The notes beneath the pieces are model-generated. The model saw only the letters and a program-made list of their open reading frames with translations, did no database searches and was not told where the DNA came from. This document shows positions 10,716 to 18,306 of a stretch of 64,000 nucleotides of DNA, piece by piece. How positions within the stretch are numbered: position 1 is the stretch's first letter; every line of letters starts with the position of its first letter. The position numbers and the translations under genes were made by a program. The DNA comes from an uncultured Verrucomicrobiota bacterium (GTDB taxonomy: Bacteria; Verrucomicrobiota; Kiritimatiellia; Kiritimatiellales; Tichowtungiaceae): contig CAIKGD010000007.1 in NCBI GenBank assembly GCA_903826865.1, positions 124,001-188,000 on the forward strand, in the 5' to 3' direction.

Positions 10716-10753
10716 TTCCAAACATTGGGAAAAACATTTCCAAGCATTGGAAA
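10716..10753 (+). repeat. Two adjacent TTCCAA-N-TTGGAA palindromes
   Basis: Imperfect palindrome TTCCAAACATTGGGAA at 10716-10731 and palindrome TTTCCAAGCATTGGAAA at 10737-10753, five bases apart, between metF and a small lipoprotein gene. The doubled dyad looks like a regulator binding site or a short dispersed repeat. It ends 19 bases before the lipoprotein start. Confidence 0.7.
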
Positions 10754-10772
10754 AAAGAGCATATATTTTTCG

Positions 10773-10940
10773 ATGTTTGGCAAAGTCATAGTTTTAATTC
10801 TGGTCGCCATCGTGTTCGCCGGGTGTTCAACGCCCACTTATGAGGACGGCACGAAGCGCGAATATTCCGACATGCCTTGGAACACACCGGCCCGCTGGGA
10901 GGGCAGTGTGAACATTCCCGGCATGGACAATTACAAATAA
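10773..10940 (+). CDS. Small lipoprotein of unknown function
   Basis: 55-residue product from the ATG at 10773 (MFGKVIVLILVAIVFAGCST). A short hydrophobic signal ends in the lipobox VFAGC, so the mature lipid-anchored peptide is only about 37 residues, polar and rich in aromatic and Pro residues. An upstream in-frame ATG at 10725 lies inside the palindromic repeat and is rejected. No family is recognised. Confidence 0.7.
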   Translation: MFGKVIVLILVAIVFAGCSTPTYEDGTKREYSDMPWNTPARWEGSVNIPGMDNYK

Positions 10941-11050
10941 ACGCCGGCAGCCAGCGTTGCGGGAAAACGACAGGCTGCGTTTATTCCGGATTGTCAGACA
11001 ACAAGAAGGGGTTTATCCAAACAAATAGCCTCTTCTTATTTATTCGCAGG

Positions 11051-11281
11051 CTATTTTGCACCAATTTCTAAATATTGGAAAATGGCGGCATCCTCGGGTT
11101 TCATCTCGACGCAGCCTTTGCAGCGCGAACATTTGGTTTCCAAACGCTGAATACGTCTTTTGCGCTCCAGTGTCTGGAGTATTCCTTCCATCGCAGAGAC
11201 ATCGGTCTGAAAGTGGCGTGCCAGTTCGGTGGGTGACATCGGCCCTCGTTCTTTCAACAGTTTGATGATTTCTGTAAGCAT
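11051..11281 (-). CDS. feoC: FeoC-like winged-helix protein
   Basis: 76 residues. The N-terminal helix-turn-helix (ERGPMSPTELARHFQTDVSAM) resembles FeoC, followed by a Cys cluster CSRCKGC that could bind Fe-S or metal. The ATG overlaps the feoA stop (ATGA), so it is the last gene of feoB-feoA-feoC. The longer open frame running back to 11521 is a shadow of feoA. FeoC proteins are thought to regulate or stabilise FeoB. Confidence 0.75.
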   Translation of the reverse strand: MLTEIIKLLKERGPMSPTELARHFQTDVSAMEGILQTLERKRRIQRLETKCSRCKGCVEMKPEDAAIFQYLEIGAK

Positions 11282-11559
11282 CAGCGCACCTGAATTTTTG
11301 CCGCAGCTTCCTTGGAAATGATGTATCGGCTTTCCCCGGCGGCGACGACCATGCTGGTATCGCCGGGACGGTTTTTCATGACATGGACGAGCGCGCCGCT
11401 GAACAGGCCCATTTCGAGTGTCTTGCGGTCGCCGTTGGAAAGAACAACCACATCGGCGCCCTGCGCGAAATCGCTGAGCGGATGGGCGCAGCAAAGACCC
11501 TGACCGGCCCGCCGCCCGCACCGCTGCTGCTGTCGTTTTTTTAAAAACCGTCCGAACAT
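11281..11559 (-). CDS. feoA: Ferrous iron transport protein FeoA
   Basis: 92 residues, SH3-like beta barrel. The segment HPLSDFAQGADVVVLSNGD is followed by the family's MGLFSGALVHVM (equivalent to LG..pG..v.v) and ends in ISKEAAAKIQV. The N-terminus carries extra Arg, Gln and Cys residues. It starts three bases after the feoB stop. Confidence 0.88.
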   Translation of the reverse strand: MFGRFLKKRQQQRCGRRAGQGLCCAHPLSDFAQGADVVVLSNGDRKTLEMGLFSGALVHVMKNRPGDTSMVVAAGESRYIISKEAAAKIQVR

Positions 11560-11562
11560 GAT

Positions 11563-13671
11563 TTATCCTTTATTCCGGGAAACCAGTTTAAGAGTAAATA
11601 CGAATAAAAGTCCTGCCAGAAGAATTTCACCGATCCAGATTGCGGACTGCACCGGATGAGCGGCAAAGGTGGCAAGCTGATAAAAAAGCGTTGCGAGTGA
11701 CCATGCCAGCGCGGTGAGATAGCCGACGCTGAAAGCCATCCACTTCCAGCCGGTTTCGCGCTGAATGGCGGCGATGGCGGCGACACAGGGCGAATAGATC
11801 AGCACGAAGAGCAGATAAGCAAACGCGCCCGCCTGGCCGGCAAAGGCGGCAAGCATCGTTGCGGCAGGATCAGCGCCGTTCGCGCCGTAGAACGTGTTGA
11901 GCGTGCCGACGACCAGCTCTTTACCGAAAATGCCGGTGATCAGGCCGAGCGTGGCGGTCCAGTTGCCGTCGGCGATCCCCATTGGATGAAACAGCGGCGT
12001 CACCGCACGGCTGAAAGCACTCACAATGGAATGTTCTGAATTTTCGTTTCCGAAACTTCCGTCTGTTCCGACCGACCGGAGAACACTTAAAACGAGCACC
12101 AGAATCAGAATAATCCTCCCGGCGCGCAGAATGAATTCTTTGAGGCGCTCCCAGGTATGCTGGAAAATCGCCAGAGCGCGAGGCACGTGGTACGGCGGCA
12201 GCTCCATGACAAAGGTGGTGGCGTCGCCCTTCAGAATGGTACGGCGGAAAAGCAGCCCGCTCGCCACGGCCAGCAGAATGCCGGTCAGATAAAGCGCGAA
12301 GATTACAGCGCCGCCGATCTGCGGGAAAAAGACGCCCGCGAAAAGCGCATAGACCGGCAGGCGCGCGCCGCACGACATAAACGGATTCAGAAGTATGGTA
12401 AGTGTGCGGTCGCGCTGATTCTCAAGCGTCCGCGCCGCCAGGATGCCCGGCACATTGCAGCCGAAGCCGACCAGCATCGGAATGAACGCTTTGCCCGGCA
12501 GGCCGATGGCCCGCAGACTGCGATCCATCACAAACGCCGCGCGCGCCATGTAGCCGGATTCCTCCAGCAGCGACAGGCAGAGGAACATGAAAAAGATTGG
12601 CGGAATGAATGTCGCTACCGTTTGGATGCCTCCGCCGAGACCGTCGGCCAGCACCACATGCAGCCAGACGGGTGCGCCGATTCCGGTAAGCCAGCTGCCG
12701 AACCCGTCAACCAGCAGCCTGCCGAAAAAGGTGTCGAAACAGCCGATGAGCGGACCGGAAAAGGTTATCGTGACGGTGAAAACAACATACATCACTGCGA
12801 GAAAGAGCGGGATGCCTAACGGACGGCTTAACACGATCCGGTCAATGGCGTCAGAAAAATTTTTACGCAGTTCGCCCGTGCGGCGCACTACGTCGAGCGC
12901 GAGACCGTGAACAAAACCATACCGGCCGTCGGCCATGATAATTTCAATGTCTTCGCCGATGTGTTTTTCAACCTTGGCGATTTCCGCCGCAAGCAGTTCA
13001 TCACAGACTCCGATCGTCAGTTCCTCAGCGACCGGATCGCGCTCCAGCAGTTTGACGGCGAGCCAGCGGGCTGGCACAACAACCCGTTCGGCTGCTGGCG
13101 CAACTGCAGGAACCAGCCGTGCCAGCGCCTTTTCGACCTGTTCGTCATACGCCACGTTCGTGGCGCTCACCCGGTGCGTGGCGGCGGCTTCCGCCACAGC
13201 GGTTTGCAGTTCGTCCAGCCCCTCTTTGCGGGCGGCCACCATCGGAATGACGGGACAGTCCAGATGGCGCGCGAGATGGTCAACCTGCACTTCGATCTGC
13301 CGCCGTTTGGCCAGATCCAGCATGTTGAGTACGACGATGAGCGGTACGCGCATTTCGAGCAGTTGTGCGGTGAGATAAAGCCCGCGCTCAACATTGCGGG
13401 CATCAATGATGTTCACAACCGCGTCCGGTTTTTCTTTGAGGATATAATTGCGGGCGGCATTTTCGTCCGGCGATCCGGCGGAAAAAGAATAGATGCCGGG
13501 CAGATCCACCACACGGACTCTTGCGCCGTCATGGGTGTATTCCCCTTCGAGATGTTCAACGGTGACGCCCGGCCAGTTGCCGACCCGCGCTCGCGAACTG
13601 GTCAGCGCATTAAACAGCGTAGTTTTTCCGCAATTCGGATTGCCCGCTAAAGCTATGGTAAATTGTTTCAT
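11563..13671 (-). CDS. feoB: Ferrous iron transporter FeoB
   Basis: Inner-membrane Fe(II) importer with a cytosolic G domain, 702 residues from MKQFTIALAG; a start seven codons upstream is less likely. G1 is GNPNCGKT at residues 10-17, G3 DLPG and G4 NMLD follow, then a GDI-like helical spacer. The membrane part has two Gate repeats, with GCNVPGILAART and SCGARLPVYALFAG, and the conserved SPCVAAIAAI near the end. It opens a feoB-feoA-feoC operon, an order different from E. coli feoABC. Confidence 0.96.
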   Translation of the reverse strand: MKQFTIALAGNPNCGKTTLFNALTSSRARVGNWPGVTVEHLEGEYTHDGARVRVVDLPGIYSFSAGSPDENAARNYILKEKPDAVVNIIDARNVERGLYLTAQLLEMRVPLIVVLNMLDLAKRRQIEVQVDHLARHLDCPVIPMVAARKEGLDELQTAVAEAAATHRVSATNVAYDEQVEKALARLVPAVAPAAERVVVPARWLAVKLLERDPVAEELTIGVCDELLAAEIAKVEKHIGEDIEIIMADGRYGFVHGLALDVVRRTGELRKNFSDAIDRIVLSRPLGIPLFLAVMYVVFTVTITFSGPLIGCFDTFFGRLLVDGFGSWLTGIGAPVWLHVVLADGLGGGIQTVATFIPPIFFMFLCLSLLEESGYMARAAFVMDRSLRAIGLPGKAFIPMLVGFGCNVPGILAARTLENQRDRTLTILLNPFMSCGARLPVYALFAGVFFPQIGGAVIFALYLTGILLAVASGLLFRRTILKGDATTFVMELPPYHVPRALAIFQHTWERLKEFILRAGRIILILVLVLSVLRSVGTDGSFGNENSEHSIVSAFSRAVTPLFHPMGIADGNWTATLGLITGIFGKELVVGTLNTFYGANGADPAATMLAAFAGQAGAFAYLLFVLIYSPCVAAIAAIQRETGWKWMAFSVGYLTALAWSLATLFYQLATFAAHPVQSAIWIGEILLAGLLFVFTLKLVSRNKG

Positions 13672-13907
13672 TATGCTTCGATTCAAAATCAAAATGATAC
13701 GGCTGAACCGGTCTGTTGCGAGAATAAAACCCGAACAATAAGCTTAAGTAGATAGGATTTTTTCAGGTGCTTTGAAAGCAAATGATGCCAGTGTGCATCT
13801 GCCCGTCTATAATACTGTCGCGTCATGGTTTAATATCTTTCGCTTCTGTTGGAGGGGGCTGTTTGCAGCATTTTCTTGAAAAAGGTTAACATTGGAGGGC
13901 TTTGCCG

Positions 13908-13936
13908 TTGACTCTGCTGCCGTTTTGCGATTTAGT
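13908..13936 (+). promoter_or_regulatory. Candidate promoter of lipoprotein gene
   Basis: TTGACT at 13908-13913 and TTTAGT at 13931-13936 with a 17-base spacer, about 30 bases before the ATG at 13966. The remainder of 13672-13965, between the divergent feoB and lipoprotein genes, shows no clear Fur or DtxR palindrome. Confidence 0.4.
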
Positions 13937-13965
13937 ACATTCCAGTTAACCCGATGGGGGAAATC

Positions 13966-14307
13966 ATGAAATCTATGATCAAAATAGCACTTTTGTCCGT
14001 GCTTCTCTCAACCGTTTACGGTTGTGCGTCTTCCGGTAAAAAATTTGAAACCCGTCTGCCGCCGCCCGATGCGCTGAACCCGGTTTTTATGCGCTATAAA
14101 GCATTGCCGGGCCAAAAAGTGTTTGTGGTGGCTATTGATCCCACCGGTCAGTGGGCTTTCGGTTATGACAAAAACTGTACAACTCTCGAAGAGGCGGCCC
14201 GAAATGCCGCTATTCGATGCGACAAAGAACGGAAAAAACACAAAGTATTCACCAGTGCCAAACTGTTCGCGGTCAACGACGAAATTGTTTATTATAACCA
14301 GCAATAA
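13966..14307 (+). CDS. Lipoprotein of unknown function
   Basis: 113 residues from the ATG at 13966, chosen because GGGGGAAATC directly precedes it. Signal peptide MKSMIKIALLSVLLSTVYGC ends at a lipobox Cys. The mature part has a small beta-rich domain (VFVVAIDPTGQWAFGYD) and a Lys-rich stretch (DKERKKHKVF), with two further Cys. It resembles short periplasmic domains of the DUF4189 type, but I cannot assign a family. It has its own terminator. Confidence 0.75.
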   Translation: MKSMIKIALLSVLLSTVYGCASSGKKFETRLPPPDALNPVFMRYKALPGQKVFVVAIDPTGQWAFGYDKNCTTLEEAARNAAIRCDKERKKHKVFTSAKLFAVNDEIVYYNQQ

Positions 14308-14332
14308 CTCGATATGTCTGTCTTGGGAAAAG

Positions 14333-14358
14333 CCGCCCCGATTCCGGAGCGGTTTTTT
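14333..14358 (+). terminator. Intrinsic terminator
   Basis: Stem CCGCCCCG / CGGAGCGG with one mismatch and loop ATTC, then six T, 25 bases after the lipoprotein stop. Confidence 0.75.
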
Positions 14359-14434
14359 ATTTGTCGTAAATTCGGCTTGTTCTGTTGCACGGAGAACTTC
14401 AGCATGCGGCAACGAAGAAAGGAACCGGTAACCT

Positions 14435-15259
14435 ATGAAGAAGGTGAAAAAAGCATTATTGATTGCAGGAGCGGCTGTTTTGCTTCTGCTTGTTTTGCTG
14501 ATGCTTTCCCTCGGTCAGATCATCAAGGCCGGTGTAAATACGATGGGATCGAAACTGGCGGGTGTGCCGGTTCATCTCGATGGAACTATTGTCAACCCGC
14601 TGACGGGAATGGTGCGTATCAAAGGACTTGTCATCGGAAATCCGGCGGGTTTTAACACACCCAGCGCCATGGAACTGAATGATTTTAAACTGAAAATCAA
14701 GATATCCTCTTTGTTCTCAAAGACGATTGTGATCGAAGAAATTCTGATCGACGCTCCGCAGATCACCTACGAAAGAAGTCTCAAGTCGAGCAACCTGAGC
14801 ACCCTGCAGGCCAATCTGGCCCCGAAAGGATCCGTTGTAAAACCGGAAGCTGCGCCGGCTCCGGAAAAGAAAAAAGCCGCAGCGAAAAAAGTAATCATTG
14901 ATGACTTCCAGCTCAACGGCGCCAAAGTCAATGTGACGATTGCTGCGCTGGGCGGTAAAAAACTGACACTCCCTCTGCCGGCGATCCGTCTGCAGAATGT
15001 GGGCAAAGATACCGACGGAGCTTCGCCGGAAAAAATTATCTCAGAGGTGTTCGGCGCTATCAGCGGGGCCGTGGTTGCTGTTGTGGCTTCAGCCGGTGAC
15101 TTGGCCGGCGATGTATTGAAAGGTGCGGGCGGTGTCGCCGGAGATGTCTTGAGGGGGACTGGTGGCGCAACTATGGATGCCGCCAAGGGGGCAACCGATG
15201 CGGCCAAAGGCGCGGCCGATTCCGTCAAAAAAGGTCTCGGCGGTCTGCTGGGTAAATAA
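14435..15259 (+). CDS. AsmA-like membrane-anchored protein
   Basis: 274 residues. An N-terminal membrane anchor (about 8-30) is followed by a beta-rich region in the AsmA/DUF748 style (LTGMVRIKGLVIGNPAGF; LNDFKLKIKISSLFSKTIVI; DAPQITYE). Then comes a Pro/Ala/Lys linker (PEAAPAPEKKKAAAKK), a second strand-rich part, and an unusual C-terminal tail of Gly-Ala-Asp-Lys repeats (AAKGATDAAKGAADSVKKG) likely to be amphipathic helix. A role in envelope lipid handling is possible by family but unproven. Confidence 0.7.
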   Translation: MKKVKKALLIAGAAVLLLLVLLMLSLGQIIKAGVNTMGSKLAGVPVHLDGTIVNPLTGMVRIKGLVIGNPAGFNTPSAMELNDFKLKIKISSLFSKTIVIEEILIDAPQITYERSLKSSNLSTLQANLAPKGSVVKPEAAPAPEKKKAAAKKVIIDDFQLNGAKVNVTIAALGGKKLTLPLPAIRLQNVGKDTDGASPEKIISEVFGAISGAVVAVVASAGDLAGDVLKGAGGVAGDVLRGTGGATMDAAKGATDAAKGAADSVKKGLGGLLGK

Positions 15260-15280
15260 CAGCGGCACATTTTTAAAGAA

Positions 15281-15308
15281 GCCGCCCGGAATATCCGGGC
15301 GGCTTTTC
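15281..15308 (+). terminator. Intrinsic terminator
   Basis: Perfect stem GCCGCCCGGA / TCCGGGCGGC with an ATA loop, followed by TTTTCTTT, just after the AsmA-like gene. Confidence 0.9.
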
Positions 15309-15329
15309 TTTAGCATAGCCGGTTTCACC

Positions 15330-15357
15330 TTGACCGGCACTTTACGCCCCATATAGT
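15330..15357 (+). promoter_or_regulatory. Promoter of the M13 peptidase gene
   Basis: TTGACC at 15330-15335, 16-base spacer, TATAGT at 15352-15357. The surrounding sequence TTTCACC before and TCGGC after is repeated at the promoter near 17491, which supports both as real. Confidence 0.7.
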
Positions 15358-15381
15358 TCGGCCTAAAAAAGGATGTCTTCC

Positions 15382-17460
15382 GTGAGTCAATTCGCAACCG
15401 GTTTCCACACTCAGGCAGCATTCGCTGTCGTCATTTTGTTTCTTGCCGGCTGTGCCGGTCACTCCGGCCTGAAGACCGCGTCTGTTGTTGCTCCGCCGCC
15501 GAAATTCGGCACATGGGGCGTCGAAACCCAATTCATGTCTGCTGCCGTAGCGCCCGGCGATGACTTCTACCGCCATGTCAACAAGGGCTGGCTGGATACC
15601 GCCGAAATTCCGGTCGGTTTTCCAATGGCCGGTTCATTTGTTGAATTGTCCTTGCGCACCGAGAAGCAGGTACAGTCCATCATTGGCGATCTGAAAACGC
15701 AACAGACTTTGTCCTCCGGCACACCTGCTCAGCAGATTGCGGATATGTACGCCAGTTACATCGACATGGACCGGCGCAACGCGCTGGGCAGCAGTATGCT
15801 GAAGTCAGAGCTGGACGGAATTCTGAACGTGACGGATCGCCGGGAAATCGCCCGCCGCATGGGCGGCATCGGTTATTCCTCGATGATCGGTGCCGGCGTA
15901 ATGATCGATCCTGTCGAAACATCGCGCTACATCGTGGCTATAGGGCAAAGCGGTCTTGGGCTCCCGGGGCGCGATTACTATCTGAAAACCGGCGAGCCTT
16001 ACAACGGACTGCGGGTTGCGTATGCGAATTACATTGAAGGTGTGCTGACGCGCGGCGGCGTCCCGGACGCCGGGAGCAAGGCCGCCGACATTCTGGCGTT
16101 TGAAACCGCCATCGCCGGCGAGCACTGGCTTCCTGAACAGGAGCGCGACGCCGTGCGGAACCATCATCCCATGACCGTGGAAGAGTTGTTCACTTACGCG
16201 CCGGGTTTTGACTGGCAGGCCTTTTTAACAGAGGCCGGCTTCGATGACGTTAAACAGGTGAATGTCAGCACCGACACCGCTCTGCAGGGTTTGGCCGCGC
16301 TGTTTGCCCGCACACCCATGGAGACCCTGTGCGCCTACACCGCCTATCACTTCCTGGACAACCACGCGCCGCTCTTGTCTGACGAGTGGGTCGATGCCAG
16401 CTTCGATATGTTCAGCCGCCGTCTTTCCGGCATCAAAGAGCAGCGGCCGCTGGATATGCGGGCGGTTAAATTTGTCAACGCCAGCCTGGGCGAGCAGCTC
16501 GGCAAACTGTATGTGGAGCGCTATTTTCCGCCGGAGGCCAAAGCCGAAGCCGACAAGCTGGTGAAGTTTCTGCGGATGGCCTTCCGGGAACGCCTCGCGC
16601 AGGTCGACTGGATGGACGACGCCACCCGCGCCGAAGCCATTGCCAAGCTGGATGCCATCACCTCCAAAATCGGCTACCCGAACCAATGGCACGACTTCAG
16701 CTCAATAACCATTTCGAAAGACGATCTCGTCGGCAACGTTCACCGCTGTCAGCAGTGGTTCCAGCAGGACGAGCGGGCCAAGCTCGGCGGGCCGGTGCGC
16801 CGTTGGGAATGGGGTATGGCTCCGCAGCAGGTCAACGCCTACTTCCACGCGACCGGAGCCGAAATTGTTTTTCCGGCCGCCATCCTGCAGCCGCCGTTTT
16901 TTGACTCCCATGCCGACCCGGCCGTCAACTTCGGCGCCATCGGCATGGTCATTGGTCACGAAATGGGTCACGGCTTTGACGATCAGGGCAGTCACTATGA
17001 CGGCACCGGGGCCTTGCGCAACTGGTGGGGCGAGGCGGCGCGCCGCAACTTCGAGCAGCGCGCCGGCCGTCTGGTGGAACAGTATAACCAGTACTCGCCG
17101 CTGCCCGGCCTGCACTTGAACGGCCAGCTGACGCTGGGTGAAAACATCGGCGATTTAGGCGGCCTTGCCATCGCCTACAGCGGCTACCGGAAATTTGTTG
17201 CCGCCGAGTACTGCGGCAAAGCCCCCGTGATCGGCGGTTTCACCGGCGACCAGCGGTTTTTCCTGAGCTTCGCGCAGCTCTGGCGCAATCTGTGCACCGA
17301 CGACCTCCTGCGCCAGATCACCCTGACGAATCCTCACAGCCCGGGCGAGTTCAGAGTCAACGGTACGCTGCGCAACTTCAGCCCCTGGTATAACGCATTC
17401 GGAGTCACGACCAACAGCGTGCTTTACCTCTCGCCAAGCAACCGCATCAGCATTTGGTAA
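15382..17460 (+). CDS. pepO: M13-family zinc metallopeptidase, lipoprotein
   Basis: Neprilysin/PepO-type endopeptidase, about 692 residues, probably anchored in the envelope by a lipobox (LFLAGC near residue 24). Zinc motif HEMGH begins at residue 526 and the third ligand lies in ENIGDLGG at 587. The substrate-binding QVNAYF (N-A-Y/F motif) and IGMVIGHEMGHGFDDQGSHY are typical, as are the C-terminal PHSPGEFRVNG segment and near-terminal Trp. The GTG at 15382 is preferred to the ATG at 15373: AAAAAAGG lies nine bases before the former and directly touches the latter. Confidence 0.93.
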   Translation: MSQFATGFHTQAAFAVVILFLAGCAGHSGLKTASVVAPPPKFGTWGVETQFMSAAVAPGDDFYRHVNKGWLDTAEIPVGFPMAGSFVELSLRTEKQVQSIIGDLKTQQTLSSGTPAQQIADMYASYIDMDRRNALGSSMLKSELDGILNVTDRREIARRMGGIGYSSMIGAGVMIDPVETSRYIVAIGQSGLGLPGRDYYLKTGEPYNGLRVAYANYIEGVLTRGGVPDAGSKAADILAFETAIAGEHWLPEQERDAVRNHHPMTVEELFTYAPGFDWQAFLTEAGFDDVKQVNVSTDTALQGLAALFARTPMETLCAYTAYHFLDNHAPLLSDEWVDASFDMFSRRLSGIKEQRPLDMRAVKFVNASLGEQLGKLYVERYFPPEAKAEADKLVKFLRMAFRERLAQVDWMDDATRAEAIAKLDAITSKIGYPNQWHDFSSITISKDDLVGNVHRCQQWFQQDERAKLGGPVRRWEWGMAPQQVNAYFHATGAEIVFPAAILQPPFFDSHADPAVNFGAIGMVIGHEMGHGFDDQGSHYDGTGALRNWWGEAARRNFEQRAGRLVEQYNQYSPLPGLHLNGQLTLGENIGDLGGLAIAYSGYRKFVAAEYCGKAPVIGGFTGDQRFFLSFAQLWRNLCTDDLLRQITLTNPHSPGEFRVNGTLRNFSPWYNAFGVTTNSVLYLSPSNRISIW

Positions 17461-17490
17461 AGACAGCACAGGCCGAAAGCCGCTTTCACC

Positions 17491-17517
17491 TTGACCGCCT
17501 ATTCTCTCCCGTATAGT
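17491..17517 (+). promoter_or_regulatory. Promoter upstream of a 26-codon ORF
   Basis: TTGACC at 17491-17496, 15-base spacer, TATAGT at 17512-17517. It shares TTTCACC-TTGACC-N-TATAGTTCGGC with the peptidase promoter 2.2 kb upstream. Confidence 0.6.
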
Positions 17518-17594
17518 TCGGCTCGTTGATTCGTTTTATGAAAATTAATAAACCGAAGTTAAAATTCGTTCAATAACACTGTCGGGAACAAATC

Positions 17595-17675
17595 ATGAAG
17601 TGGACATTATTAATTGTGTTTGTAGTCGGCGGGATGTATTTCCTAGAGCAAATTAAGGAAAACCGTAGCCGATAA
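17595..17675 (+). CDS. Candidate 26-residue single-span membrane peptide
   Basis: ORF from ATG 17595 to TAA 17675 encoding a hydrophobic helix (TLLIVFVVGGMYFL, about residues 4-17) followed by a charged tail EQIKENRSR. GGGAA lies eight bases before the ATG and a good promoter lies about 80 bases upstream. A 12-codon ORF at 17538-17576 sits between promoter and peptide. Size and topology resemble small membrane proteins or type I toxins, but no family is recognised and conservation is untested. Confidence 0.45.
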   Translation: MKWTLLIVFVVGGMYFLEQIKENRSR

Positions 17676-17796
17676 TTTTAGGGGCAACTTATCGTAGACG
17701 AGGATTCCGACCTCGTTTGCATAAGAAAAAGTGTTTGGTTTGACGGAACGAAGCTGGAATCCTCGTCTACGATGACGGCTACGACATTTCCTAAAA
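17676..17796 (+). repeat. 121-bp imperfect hairpin element
   Basis: Long dyad: arms at 17691-17708 and 17756-17773 match perfectly over 18 bases (ATCGTAGACGAGGATTCC and its complement), with outer arms TTTTAGG at 17676-17682 and CCTAAAA at 17790-17796. The loop of about 47 bases holds a shorter dyad ending in CGTT/AACG. No ORF is present. It looks like a REP- or MITE-like dispersed element or a structured RNA at the 3' end of the small peptide transcript. From 17797 to 17989 I see only AT-rich sequence. Confidence 0.75.
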
Positions 17797-17989
17797 TGCT
17801 ATAGCCGCATCAATTATAGATAGAAATGAGACCTTACAGAGGGAAAGATTTTCCCTTACGGTAAAACCGGTATCGTGTGGAGCGTCTCTTCTTTATTTTA
17901 ATTCTGTAAACACCGATAGAGTAGGGTATTTACAATTCTTATTCTCGCAGATGCTTTATTAGGCATTTAATTACTTCTTAAATTTAACA

Positions 17990-18018
17990 TTGCTTTCAAG
18001 ATATCTTTTTTGTAATGT
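17990..18018 (+). promoter_or_regulatory. Candidate promoter of ribbon-helix-helix gene
   Basis: TTGCTT at 17990-17995, 17-base spacer, TAATGT at 18013-18018, 29 bases before the ATG. Confidence 0.55.
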
Positions 18019-18047
18019 AAAAGCTTACAAGGATAAGGAGGAATGGT

Positions 18048-18230
18048 ATGGCAACGAACCCTATAGGAAAAGGTACGAAGACCATCGGCATCAATATGCC
18101 GAGAGGAATGGCGGAAGATCTGGAAAAACGCTCGGATTCTATGCACATTTCCAAGAGCAAATATTGCAAAATCGTTCTTCAGCAGTGGCTGGCTTCCGGA
18201 AAGAAGCTGACATTGGCTGAAAAGAAATAA
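18048..18230 (+). CDS. Small ribbon-helix-helix DNA-binding protein
   Basis: 60 residues. The short beta strand (TKTIGINMPRGM) followed by two helices (AEDLEKRSDSMHISKSKYCKI / VLQQWLASGKK) matches the Arc/MetJ/CopG fold, in which strand residues read the major groove as a dimer. The ribosome binding site AAGGAGG is near perfect. There is no partner toxin gene next to it, so it is probably an autonomous regulator rather than an antitoxin. Confidence 0.75.
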   Translation: MATNPIGKGTKTIGINMPRGMAEDLEKRSDSMHISKSKYCKIVLQQWLASGKKLTLAEKK

Positions 18231-18278
18231 GGCGTAAGTCAGAACTCAGACAGATATTCTTCTGCAGATACGTCAGGA

Positions 18279-18306
18279 AACGCCTCGTGATTACGAGGCG
18301 TTTTTT
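18279..18306 (+). terminator. Intrinsic terminator overlapping the pyrF 3' end
   Basis: Stem AACGCCTCGT / ACGAGGCGTT with GATT loop at 18279-18302, followed by T run to 18306. It serves the plus-strand regulator gene. One arm also encodes the last codons and stop of the convergent pyrF. Confidence 0.85.

Noticed and set aside
12157-13650. Long plus-strand ORFs opposite feoB.
   Set aside because: Composition is rich in Arg, His and Gln as in antisense shadows; feoB motifs on the minus strand are unequivocal.
18048-18230. Ribbon-helix-helix protein as an antitoxin.
   Set aside because: No toxin-sized ORF lies beside it on the same strand; it is followed immediately by a terminator and convergent pyrF.
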